Source: Microbacteriaceae bacterium (GTDB taxonomy: Bacteria > Actinomycetota > Actinomycetes > Actinomycetales > Microbacteriaceae). Taken from it: a stretch of DNA of 6,998 nt. Shown here piece after piece: positions 1 through 4,656 of this stretch. The notes under the pieces were generated by a model. It saw only the letters and a list, made by a program, of their open reading frames with translations. It was not told the origin of the DNA and searched no databases. The stretch's first letter is position 1, and each line of letters begins with the position of its first letter. The stretch lies in the NCBI GenBank assembly GCA_024642605.1, contig JAHEAT010000026.1, positions 2,524-9,521 on the forward strand. Direction: 5' to 3'. Position numbers and translations under genes: made by a program.

Positions 1-509
1 ACGGTTTGGTGGTTCCGGGTGTCGGCGCATTTGCGGCGGTGATGCAACAGCTCAATGCAATCGGCGGGGCAAAACTCATCGATCAGCGCCTCGCTGCTGG
101 AAAGAAAGTTCTTGGTATCTGCGTCGGACTCCAGGTGCTTTTTGATGCGGGTTTTGAGCACGGCGTAGAAACTGCAGGTCTCGGCCAGCTTCCAGGCGAA
201 GTTGAACCCTTGGATGCCCCGCAGCTTCCTCACATCGGCTGGAATACGGTAACGGCAGCACCGGGCTCAATCCTCTTCGACGGGGTCGAAAACGAGCGGT
301 TCTACTTCGTGCACTCCTACGGTGTTCGTAACTGGCAGCTTGAAGCAATGGGAGCGTTCATTCCGCCAAAGGTGACTTGGGCTGAATACGGTTCACCGTT
401 TGTTGCAGCCTGCGAAGTAGGCCCACTTTCGGCCACTCAGTTTCATCCAGAAAAGTCGGGCAAAGCGGGCATCCGTTTGCTAACCAACTGGGTCAATAGC
501 CTCAAATAA
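1..509 (+). CDS. hisH: Imidazole glycerol phosphate synthase subunit HisH (5'-truncated by window edge)
   Basis: Glutaminase subunit of imidazole glycerol phosphate synthase. It releases ammonia from glutamine and passes it to HisF, which makes IGP and AICAR in histidine synthesis (cytoplasm). The reading frame is open from the first complete codon at position 3. Visible family motifs, numbering from the TTG at position 6, are VVPGVGAFA at the oxyanion/glycine strand, the nucleophile loop LGICVGLQ with Cys39, PHIGWN at 75-80, YFVHSY at 100-105, and [10 protein letters not shown] with catalytic His147 and Glu149. All three triad residues are present. The actinobacterial protein is a little over 200 residues, so roughly 40 N-terminal residues lie outside the window. 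The TTG at position 6 is internal, not a start. The stop is 16 nt before priA, so the two genes are almost certainly cotranscribed. Identification is very secure. Confidence 0.97.
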   Translation, partial: GLVVPGVGAFAAVMQQLNAIGGAKLIDQRLAAGKKVLGICVGLQVLFDAGFEHGVETAGLGQLPGEVEPLDAPQLPHIGWNTVTAAPGSILFDGVENERFYFVHSYGVRNWQLEAMGAFIPPKVTWAEYGSPFVAACEVGPLSATQFHPEKSGKAGIRLLTNWVNSLK

Positions 510-525
510 GAATCAAAGGAAACAA

Positions 526-1260
526 ATGTTTGACTACCTAGAGCTGCTACCGGCTGTGGATGTTGCCGACGGCAAGGCAGTGCGCCTCACGCAGGGTGAA
601 GCCGGAAGCGAAACCGATTACGGCGACCCGATTGAAGCTGCCATGCAGTGGATTAACGCGGGTGCTGAGTGGATTCACCTGGTTGATCTCGATGCGGCCT
701 TCGGTCGTGGCGAGAACCGAGCAATCATTCGTGAAGTTGTAAACGCAGCCACCTCGGTGAAGATCGAGCTGTCGGGTGGCATTCGCGACGATGCATCGTT
801 GGAGGCAGCACTCGAGGCGGGAGCTACCCGAGTAAACCTAGGCACTGCCGCACTCGAAAAACCAGAATGGACCAGCCGGGTGATAGCCCGTTTCGGCGAC
901 GCCGTTGCAGTTGGTCTCGATGTTCGCGGCACCACCTTGGCCGCACGGGGATGGACCCAGGAGGGCGGCGACCTGTACGAGGTGCTCGCTCGACTCGAAA
1001 ACGACGGCTGTGCACGTTACGTTGTCACAGACGTCACCAAGGATGGCACGTTGAAAGGCCCAAACCTCGAACTGCTCAAAGAGGTTATGGCTCGAACCGA
1101 AAAACCTGTGGTGGCGTCCGGCGGAATTTCTTCGCTCCAAGACATCACCGATCTTCGCGATCTTGTTGGCCTAGGGCTTGAAGGCGCGATTCTCGGCAAG
1201 TCGCTCTATGCCGGCAAGTTCACGCTCCAGCAGGCTCTGCAAATTGCTAATCGTCGGTAG
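526..1260 (+). CDS. priA: PriA: bifunctional HisA/TrpF phosphoribosyl isomerase
   Basis: A (beta/alpha)8-barrel isomerase of 244 residues that converts ProFAR to PRFAR in histidine synthesis and, in the actinobacterial PriA type, also phosphoribosyl anthranilate to CdRP in tryptophan synthesis. Seen in the sequence: [15 protein letters not shown] with general-base Asp12 and Arg20, ELSGGIRDD at 81-89, [14 protein letters not shown] with Arg141 and Trp143, [11 protein letters not shown] with Asp169, and phosphate-binding VASGGISS at 196-203. The Arg-Gly-Trp segment corresponds to the residues I recall as switching substrate mode in mycobacterial PriA. I therefore infer dual activity rather than plain HisA, although the assay cannot be read from sequence. 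The ATG has a good Shine-Dalgarno site, AAGGA at 516-520. The gene follows hisH by 16 nt and precedes the SseB-family gene by 10 nt. A plain HisA is the only realistic alternative. Confidence 0.95.
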   Translation: MFDYLELLPAVDVADGKAVRLTQGEAGSETDYGDPIEAAMQWINAGAEWIHLVDLDAAFGRGENRAIIREVVNAATSVKIELSGGIRDDASLEAALEAGATRVNLGTAALEKPEWTSRVIARFGDAVAVGLDVRGTTLAARGWTQEGGDLYEVLARLENDGCARYVVTDVTKDGTLKGPNLELLKEVMARTEKPVVASGGISSLQDITDLRDLVGLGLEGAILGKSLYAGKFTLQQALQIANRR

Positions 1261-1270
1261 GTAGAACATT

Positions 1271-2047
1271 ATGGGCGACCACGACCACCTGTATAACCAA
1301 AATCCGTTAGCCGATTCTGCCGGGGTTCCTTGGGATGGCCGAGCTTTTGAACCCAACAACTTCGCAAACGACAATGGCTCGGCCGACGCCGCACTCATCT
1401 CGGCTATCGAATCGCTTCGTTCGAAGACCGGTTCGGTAGAAGCAGTAGTCGACGCTTTTCGTTCGGCTCGACTACTTGTGCCGCTACTGGCCAAGCTGGG
1501 GGAGTCGGAGATGGGTCAACACGGGCAGGTGATCGATAAGAGTGCTGAACTTTCAATCGTCACCGTCGAAACTCCCGACCGGCAAAACGGCCTCCCGGTG
1601 TTTTCTTCGGTCGAATCGATGAAGATTTGGAATGCCGATGCACGACCCGTGCCGGTCGATGCCGTGAAGGCTGCGCTCGCAGCCGCGCAAGAGGGCAACA
1701 CCCGAATAATTCTTGACGCGGGTAGCCAAACCGAGTTCGTTTTTCGCCGACCAGCAATTGCCGCCGTTGCCCAGGGGTTGCCATGGGTGCATCCAGTCAA
1801 AGACGAACGCGTAAAAGCCGCTTTCGCTGCTGCGACCTCCGGTTCACCTGAGATTCTCGCATTCGACCTAATCGATCTAGACCCGCAGTCGATTTTGGCA
1901 GCTGCCGAAGTGCAACTTGAACTTCACTTGGTGGCCAACCTGCAGCGTGACGAACTCGATCGAGTTCTTCAGGGGTTAGCTAAAGCGCTCGCCGAAAGTA
2001 GCGACATCGCCGAATACGTAGATTCGTTGAGGGTCAAACTTAGTTAG
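1271..2047 (+). CDS. SseB-family protein of unknown function
   Basis: A 258-residue protein that I place in the SseB N-terminal-domain family. In actinobacteria this family commonly sits beside hisA/priA and infC. The N-terminus carries the segment SAGVPWDGRAFEPN (16-29) followed by ANDNGSADAAL (32-42), which I recognise from actinobacterial members. The likely SseB-type domain spans about residues 50-170 and includes RLLVPLLAK (67-75), LPVFSS (108-113) and RPVPVDA (125-131). The C-terminal part (about 175-258) is charged and probably helical. No signal peptide or membrane segment is visible, so it is probably cytoplasmic. The only plausible ATG is used; the Shine-Dalgarno site is weak (an AGGT overlapping the priA stop), which suggests translation coupled to priA. 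Its function is not known and its link to histidine synthesis is positional only. Its last codons overlap the convergent DUF1844 gene by 4 bp. Confidence 0.82.
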   Translation: MGDHDHLYNQNPLADSAGVPWDGRAFEPNNFANDNGSADAALISAIESLRSKTGSVEAVVDAFRSARLLVPLLAKLGESEMGQHGQVIDKSAELSIVTVETPDRQNGLPVFSSVESMKIWNADARPVPVDAVKAALAAAQEGNTRIILDAGSQTEFVFRRPAIAAVAQGLPWVHPVKDERVKAAFAAATSGSPEILAFDLIDLDPQSILAAAEVQLELHLVANLQRDELDRVLQGLAKALAESSDIAEYVDSLRVKLS

Positions 2048-2400
2048 TTAACCGGGCCGGTGTACTTTTCGCCTGGGCCAGCGCCAGGGGCGTCTTTAAT
2101 CACGGATGCCTCGCGAAACGCCAACTGCAAAGCCCTCACGCCATCGCGCAAAGGGCGAGCGTGATGGTCGCCAATCTCAGGGGCCGCAGCCACAACCAAG
2201 CCGGCCAGAGCAGTGATTAGTTTTCGAGCTTCATCGAGGTCGGCGGGGTGGCCATCTTCGCCGAGCCCAACCTGAACTGCTGCAGCGCTCATCAGGTGTA
2301 CTGCCGTGGTATTGATTACTTCAACCGCCGGCACCTCGGCAATATCTCGAATCTGACCTTCGACGTCGGCAAACTTTGGCGCTTCGTTTTGATTCGACAA
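2044..2400 (-). CDS. DUF1844 family protein
   Basis: A 118-residue protein on the minus strand matching the small conserved DUF1844 family, a frequent actinobacterial neighbour of infC. Residues 9-27 (acidic, KFADVEGQIRDIAEVPAVE) lead into a helical core: INTTAVHLMSAAAVQVGLGE (29-48), then HPADLDEARKLITALAGLV (51-69), which is the family's characteristic two-helix pattern. The C-terminal tail is Gly/Pro-rich. I see no catalytic motif and no signal peptide. The start is TTG (complement of 2398-2400). It is preferred because a strong Shine-Dalgarno site, AAGGAG, lies about 10 nt upstream (complement of 2411-2416) and no other start codon fits the conserved N-terminus. The gene is divergent from infC and convergent with the SseB-family gene. 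No function can be assigned. Confidence 0.85.
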   Translation of the reverse strand: MSNQNEAPKFADVEGQIRDIAEVPAVEVINTTAVHLMSAAAVQVGLGEDGHPADLDEARKLITALAGLVVAAAPEIGDHHARPLRDGVRALQLAFREASVIKDAPGAGPGEKYTGPVN

Positions 2401-2410
2401 CTTGGGGCTT

Positions 2411-2416
2411 CTCCTT
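2411..2416 (-). promoter_or_regulatory. Shine-Dalgarno site of the DUF1844 gene
   Basis: Reads AAGGAG on the minus strand, about 10 nt before a TTG codon. This is the main reason to accept TTG as the start: the match is strong and no ATG or GTG lies in frame nearby. The spacing is at the long end of normal. Confidence 0.7.
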
Positions 2417-2431
2417 TTGGTTTCTATCTGC

Positions 2432-2437
2432 TAGGCT
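2432..2437 (+). promoter_or_regulatory. Candidate -10 element of the infC-rpmI-rplT operon
   Basis: TAGGCT fits the TANNNT form common in actinobacterial housekeeping promoters and is identical to the hexamer found just before pheS. No good -35 hexamer is visible at 16-18 nt, as is often the case in this phylum. Transcription would start near 2443-2445 and give infC a leader of about 154 nt. Weaker alternatives closer to infC are TACGCT at 2543-2548 and TAGGGT at 2550-2555. This is a prediction from motif and position only. Confidence 0.4.
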
Positions 2438-2438
2438 A
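2433..2438 (-). promoter_or_regulatory. Candidate -10 element of the DUF1844 gene
   Basis: On the minus strand these bases read TAGCCT, a TANNNT-type hexamer. Transcription would start near 2426 and leave a leader of about 26 nt that holds the AAGGAG site. A TTGACC (complement of 2453-2458) resembles a -35 box but is only 14 nt away, which is too short for a standard promoter, so the -35 assignment is doubtful. The element overlaps the plus-strand TAGGCT almost completely. Confidence 0.35.
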
Positions 2439-2565
2439 GCCCATGGCTCCGAGGTCAACTCGGTCAGAAGTGGATTCATTTCCCACCCGCGTTCATCGCT
2501 TCAACAGATGGCCGGGTAAAGCTTTGGAAACTTTCGTTTCTGTACGCTCTAGGGTTTTCCCTGTT

Positions 2566-2584
2566 GCGTGGCCAATTGTCACGT
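2566..2584 (+). promoter_or_regulatory. infC: Hairpin directly upstream of the infC Shine-Dalgarno site
   Basis: CGTGGC (2567-2572) pairs with GTCACG (2578-2583) around the loop CAATT, giving six pairs including one G-U. A seventh G-U pair (2566 with 2584) can extend it. The 3' arm ends one base before the AAAGGAG site at 2586-2592. The pairing is seen; a role in controlling IF3 synthesis is inference. Confidence 0.4.
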
Positions 2585-2585
2585 C

Positions 2586-2592
2586 AAAGGAG
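2586..2592 (+). promoter_or_regulatory. infC: Shine-Dalgarno site that fixes the infC start at ATC
   Basis: AAAGGAG is a near-perfect match to the 16S rRNA tail and lies 5 nt before ATC at 2598-2600, which is ideal spacing. No ATG, GTG or TTG sits at a suitable distance downstream. The in-frame GTG at 2568 lies upstream of this site, so using it would mean translating through the ribosome binding site. Confidence 0.8.
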
Positions 2593-2597
2593 CAACA

Positions 2598-3230
2598 ATC
2601 AGCGACCCACGTATTAATGACCGCATTCGCGTGCCAGAGGTTCGACTCGTCGGACCAGCTGGAGAGCAAATCGGCGTTGTAAGAATCGAAGATGCACTAC
2701 GCATGGCTCAGGAGCAAGATCTTGACCTCGTTGAAGTTGCACCGAACTCTAAACCGCCGGTAGCGAAAATTATGGACTTCGGAAAATTCAAGTACGAAGC
2801 AGCCCAGAAGGTTCGCGAAGCTCGCAAAAACCAGGTGAACACGGTTCTGAAGACGGTACGTTTCGGTCTAAAGATTGACTCCCACGACTACGGCACCAAG
2901 CGCGGACAAATCGAACGCTTCTTGAAGGCCGGCGACAAGGTCAAGGTGATCGTGGTTTTCCGCGGTCGCGAGCAGTCTCGCCCAGAGATGGGTATGAAGC
3001 TGCTGCAAAAGCTTGCCGAAGAAGTGACCGAATTTGGTTCGATCGAATCGACTCCGTCGATTGATGGCCGAAACATGGTCATGGTTATCGGACCACTAAG
3101 AAACAAGGCTGACGCCAAGGCAGATGCAAAGCGAGCCGCCGACAAGGCAGCATCGGCAGCAGCATCGGTTGAGGAACCATCAGTAGCACCACCCGTCGAG
3201 GCGAAAGAGGCAGCGCAAGCTGCCGAATAG
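2598..3230 (+). CDS. infC: Translation initiation factor IF-3 (ATC start codon)
   Basis: IF3 binds the 30S subunit, prevents premature 50S joining and proofreads the start codon and initiator tRNA. The product is 210 residues from the ATC. The N-terminal domain (1 to about 75) has [25 protein letters not shown] and [15 protein letters not shown]. The C-terminal domain (about 80-170) has [18 protein letters not shown] and [14 protein letters not shown]. The last 40 residues form an Ala/Lys/Glu-rich, probably disordered tail absent from the 180-residue E. coli protein. Family proteins begin at SDPRIN or the equivalent, which agrees with ATC at 2598. A GTG at 2568 would add ten residues encoded by the ribosome binding region and is unlikely. 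Rare AUU/AUC starts on infC are established as an autoregulatory device in E. coli; the same logic here is inferred. It heads the operon with rpmI and rplT. Confidence 0.95.
   Translation: MSDPRINDRIRVPEVRLVGPAGEQIGVVRIEDALRMAQEQDLDLVEVAPNSKPPVAKIMDFGKFKYEAAQKVREARKNQVNTVLKTVRFGLKIDSHDYGTKRGQIERFLKAGDKVKVIVVFRGREQSRPEMGMKLLQKLAEEVTEFGSIESTPSIDGRNMVMVIGPLRNKADAKADAKRAADKAASAAASVEEPSVAPPVEAKEAAQAAE
3147..3168 (+). repeat. Short tandem repeat in the infC 3' end
   Basis: GCAGCATCGG occurs twice with a 12-bp period (3147-3156 and 3159-3168) inside the codons for the Ala/Ser-rich IF3 tail. Just upstream the protein repeats ADAK twice (residues 171-178) with different codons. This suggests tail growth by in-frame slippage or simple low-complexity drift. 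Confidence 0.5.
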
Positions 3231-3242
3231 AAGGAGAAAGTA

Positions 3243-3437
3243 ATGCCAAAGCAGAAGACCCACTCTGGCGCTAAGAAGCGTTTCCGCTTCACCGGTAGCG
3301 GCAAGTTGATGAAGCAGCAGATCAACATGCGCCACAACCTCGAGCACAAGTCGAGCCGTCGCACCCGTCGCCTGAACCAAGACCAGGTTGTCTCGGCTGC
3401 CGACTTCAAGACCATCAAGACCCAGCTCGGTAAGTAA
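3243..3437 (+). CDS. rpmI: 50S ribosomal protein L35
   Basis: A small basic ribosomal protein of 64 residues, the usual size of bL35, which sits in the large subunit packed against 23S rRNA. Diagnostic segments are [20 protein letters not shown] at the N-terminus and [15 protein letters not shown] at 31-45. About a third of the residues are Lys or Arg. The start is fixed by a strong AAGGAG at 3231-3236, with six bases to the ATG. The gene lies 12 nt after infC and 22 nt before rplT, so the three form one operon. In well-studied bacteria L20 represses this operon by binding its mRNA. I see no classical L20 binding structure between infC and rpmI, where the gap is too short. Confidence 0.97.
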   Translation: MPKQKTHSGAKKRFRFTGSGKLMKQQINMRHNLEHKSSRRTRRLNQDQVVSAADFKTIKTQLGK

Positions 3438-3459
3438 AGAAAGACTTTAGGAGTAAAAA

Positions 3460-3840
3460 ATGGCAAGAGTAAAAAACGCGGTTAACTCGCACAAGAAGCG
3501 CCGCACAGTTCTAGAGCGCGCCAGCGGATACCGCGGCCAGCGTTCACGTTTGTACCGTATGGCCAAGCAGCAGATGCTGCACTCGTTGGTCTACGCATAC
3601 AACGACCGTCGTGCTCGCAAGGGTGACTTCCGTCGCCTCTGGATCCAGCGCATCAACGCTGCAGCTCGCGCTAACGGCATCACCTACAACCGCTTCATCC
3701 AGGGTTTGAACTTGGCTGGCGTTGAAGTTGACCGTCGTATTCTCGCCGAGTTGGCAGTAAACGAGCCAAACACTTTTGCAAGCCTCGTTGCTACCGCAAA
3801 GGCAGCACTTCCTGCAGACACCTCGGCCCCAAAGGCCTAG
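3460..3840 (+). CDS. rplT: 50S ribosomal protein L20
   Basis: Ribosomal protein bL20, an early 23S rRNA binder needed for large-subunit assembly, 126 residues. Family segments run through the whole protein: [15 protein letters not shown], then [18 protein letters not shown] at 21-38, [20 protein letters not shown] at 45-64, [19 protein letters not shown] at 65-83, and [12 protein letters not shown] at 88-99. The last 12 or so residues are an Ala/Pro/Lys tail, making it a little longer than the typical 118. The Shine-Dalgarno site TAGGAG at 3448-3453 is six bases before the ATG. The stop is only 3 nt before the methyltransferase start, whose weak AAAGG site lies within the last rplT codons, implying coupled translation. 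L20 is the known autogenous regulator of this operon in other bacteria. Confidence 0.97.
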   Translation: MARVKNAVNSHKKRRTVLERASGYRGQRSRLYRMAKQQMLHSLVYAYNDRRARKGDFRRLWIQRINAAARANGITYNRFIQGLNLAGVEVDRRILAELAVNEPNTFASLVATAKAALPADTSAPKA

Positions 3841-3843
3841 TTC

Positions 3844-4638
3844 ATGCTCGATGATCCCAAAGCGAATCGTATTCGCGGGGTCGTAAAGCTCAATAAGAAA
3901 GATGCCCGGTCTGAGACCGGGCTCTTTCTGCTTGAGGGCCTTCAAGGCCTGAAAGAAGCGCTGAACCGACCAAAACTTATTCAAGAGATTTACGCAACCG
4001 AGGCGCTCGTTTCGTCACAGCCTGAGGTTTTTGCTCGTGCCGCTTCAGCGCGCCTAGAAGTGACCCTGGTCACCGAGCAGGTGCTCAAGGCATTGGCCGA
4101 CACCCAAACTCCTCAAGGTGTGGTGGCCGTGTGCCAGCAGGTAGACGTTTCATTCGACGCAGTGCTCGAAGGTCAACCCACGCTTTTAGCTTTACTTGCC
4201 AACATTCGTGACCCTGGCAATGCCGGCACCGTTTTGCGTGCCGCCGATGCCGCCGGTTCTGATGCGGTTATTTTTAGCGACAACAGCGTGGATGTCTACA
4301 ACCCAAAGGTCGTTCGTTCAACCACGGGTTCGCTATTTCACCTCCCAGTAGTCACCGGCTCCGACATCCTTGAAACCATCGCACTGGCGAAGGCTGCCGG
4401 ATTCCAGGTGTTGGCGGCCAACGGCGGCGGTGTTTCTTTGCCGGATCTAACCCAAGAACAACTTGCCAAGCCAACCCTTTGGGTTTTCGGCAACGAAGCC
4501 TGGGGTTTTGAGCCGGAAATTCTGAAAGCAGTTGATCTCGAAGTTGCGGTGCCGATTTACGGTGCAGCCGAGAGCTTGAATCTGGCAACCGCGGCAAGTA
4601 TTTGCCTGTACGCCACTGCCTTCGCTCAGAACCGCTAG
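3844..4638 (+). CDS. TrmH/SpoU-family RNA 2'-O-methyltransferase
   Basis: A SPOUT-class methyltransferase of 264 residues that transfers a methyl group from SAM to a ribose 2'-OH of RNA, most likely 23S rRNA. The N-terminal substrate-binding domain (about 8-100) has KLNKKDARSETGLFLLEG and TPQGVVAVC. The catalytic knot domain (about 112-262) carries all three motifs: LLANIRDPGNAGTVLRAADA (motif 1; Asn120, Arg122), LWVFGNEAWGF (motif 2; Glu218) and VPIYGAAESLNLATAASI (motif 3; Ser244, Asn246). The orthologue in the same position in M. tuberculosis is called tsnR; the exact target nucleotide cannot be read from sequence, so I give no symbol. The start ATG is 3 nt after rplT with a weak AAAGG at 3831-3835. 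The conserved N-terminus and the absence of ATG/GTG/TTG in frame for about 70 codons exclude a later start. A terminator-like hairpin lies within codons 18-29. Confidence 0.93.
   Translation: MLDDPKANRIRGVVKLNKKDARSETGLFLLEGLQGLKEALNRPKLIQEIYATEALVSSQPEVFARAASARLEVTLVTEQVLKALADTQTPQGVVAVCQQVDVSFDAVLEGQPTLLALLANIRDPGNAGTVLRAADAAGSDAVIFSDNSVDVYNPKVVRSTTGSLFHLPVVTGSDILETIALAKAAGFQVLAANGGGVSLPDLTQEQLAKPTLWVFGNEAWGFEPEILKAVDLEVAVPIYGAAESLNLATAASICLYATAFAQNR
3896..3929 (+). terminator. Terminator-like stem-loop inside the methyltransferase gene
   Basis: AGAAAGA (3896-3902) pairs with TCTTTCT (3923-3929). The inner arms GCCCGGTC (3904-3911) and GACCGGGC (3915-3922) pair perfectly around the loop TGA. 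The only interruption in 15 pairs is one bulged T at 3903. The layout is that of an intrinsic terminator: A-rich arm, GC-rich core of 8 bp, short loop, T-rich arm with 5 T in 7. It starts 55 nt after the rplT stop, but lies inside codons 18-29 of the next gene. Being symmetric, it could act on both strands. The structure is certain at the base-pairing level; termination activity is inferred. Confidence 0.65.
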
Positions 4639-4642
4639 TTGG

Positions 4643-4648
4643 TAGGCT
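4643..4648 (+). promoter_or_regulatory. pheS: Candidate -10 element of a leaderless pheST promoter
   Basis: TAGGCT ends 8 nt before the pheS ATG (4657-4659), so transcription would begin at or within a base or two of the start codon. The intervening bases are AAAACCCT, with no Shine-Dalgarno match. TTCGCT at 4621-4626 is a poor -35 candidate at 16 nt. A TANNNT hexamer 6-8 nt before an ATG is the known hallmark of leaderless genes in actinobacteria. Confidence 0.5.
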
Positions 4649-4656
4649 AAAACCCT

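Larger units (their letters stand above)
2444..2597 (+). promoter_or_regulatory. infC: Putative infC mRNA leader with several short stem-loops
   Basis: If transcription begins at the TAGGCT promoter, this leader precedes infC. By eye it holds four small hairpins: CCGAG/CTCGG at 2449-2463 (5 bp, 5-nt loop); GAAAC/GTTTC at 2527-2540 (5 bp, 4-nt loop); AGGG/CCCT at 2551-2562 (4 bp, TTTT loop); and the stronger one at 2566-2584 next to the ribosome binding site. None has a following T-tract, so none looks like a terminator. I do not recognise it as a known ribosomal-protein leader class. The region has no convincing gene of its own. Confidence 0.35.

Noticed and set aside
1952..1967. Palindrome as a LexA (SOS) box
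   Set aside because: The Gram-positive type SOS box has GAAC and GTTC separated by four bases. Here the spacing is eight, and the site is deep inside a gene.
2070..2097. Imperfect hairpin CGCC-TGG / CCA-GG-GGCG followed by TCTTT, as a plus-strand terminator for the hisH-priA-sseB transcript
   Set aside because: It has only seven pairs, a two-base bulge and a very short T-tract, and lies within GC-rich DUF1844 codons. It is too weak to call.
2568..2597. GTG at 2568 as the infC start
   Set aside because: It lies upstream of the AAAGGAG site and would translate the ribosome binding region. Family proteins begin at SDPRIN, and the GTG has no Shine-Dalgarno site of its own.
2888..3466. 192-codon minus-strand reading frame opposite infC and rpmI
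   Set aside because: It is antisense to two conserved genes, its product has no recognisable domain, and its start lies inside the rplT ribosome binding region. It is a shadow frame.
3937..3949. GGCCTT-C-AAGGCC dyad just after the intragenic terminator
   Set aside because: The one-base centre leaves only a four-pair stem with a five-base loop, and no T-tract follows. It could compete with nearby pairing, but I cannot support an antiterminator from it.
3544..3984. 146-codon minus-strand reading frame opposite rplT and the methyltransferase start
   Set aside because: It is antisense to conserved coding sequence and has no family resemblance or credible ribosome binding site.
4060..4073. GTGACC-CT-GGTCAC dyad in the methyltransferase gene
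   Set aside because: A two-base spacer cannot form the full hairpin, it encodes ordinary VTLVTE codons, and such short dyads are expected by chance.
4639..4656. T-box riboswitch or Phe leader peptide before pheS
   Set aside because: Only 18 nt separate pheS from the previous gene. There is no room for a T-box and no Phe-rich leader ORF.
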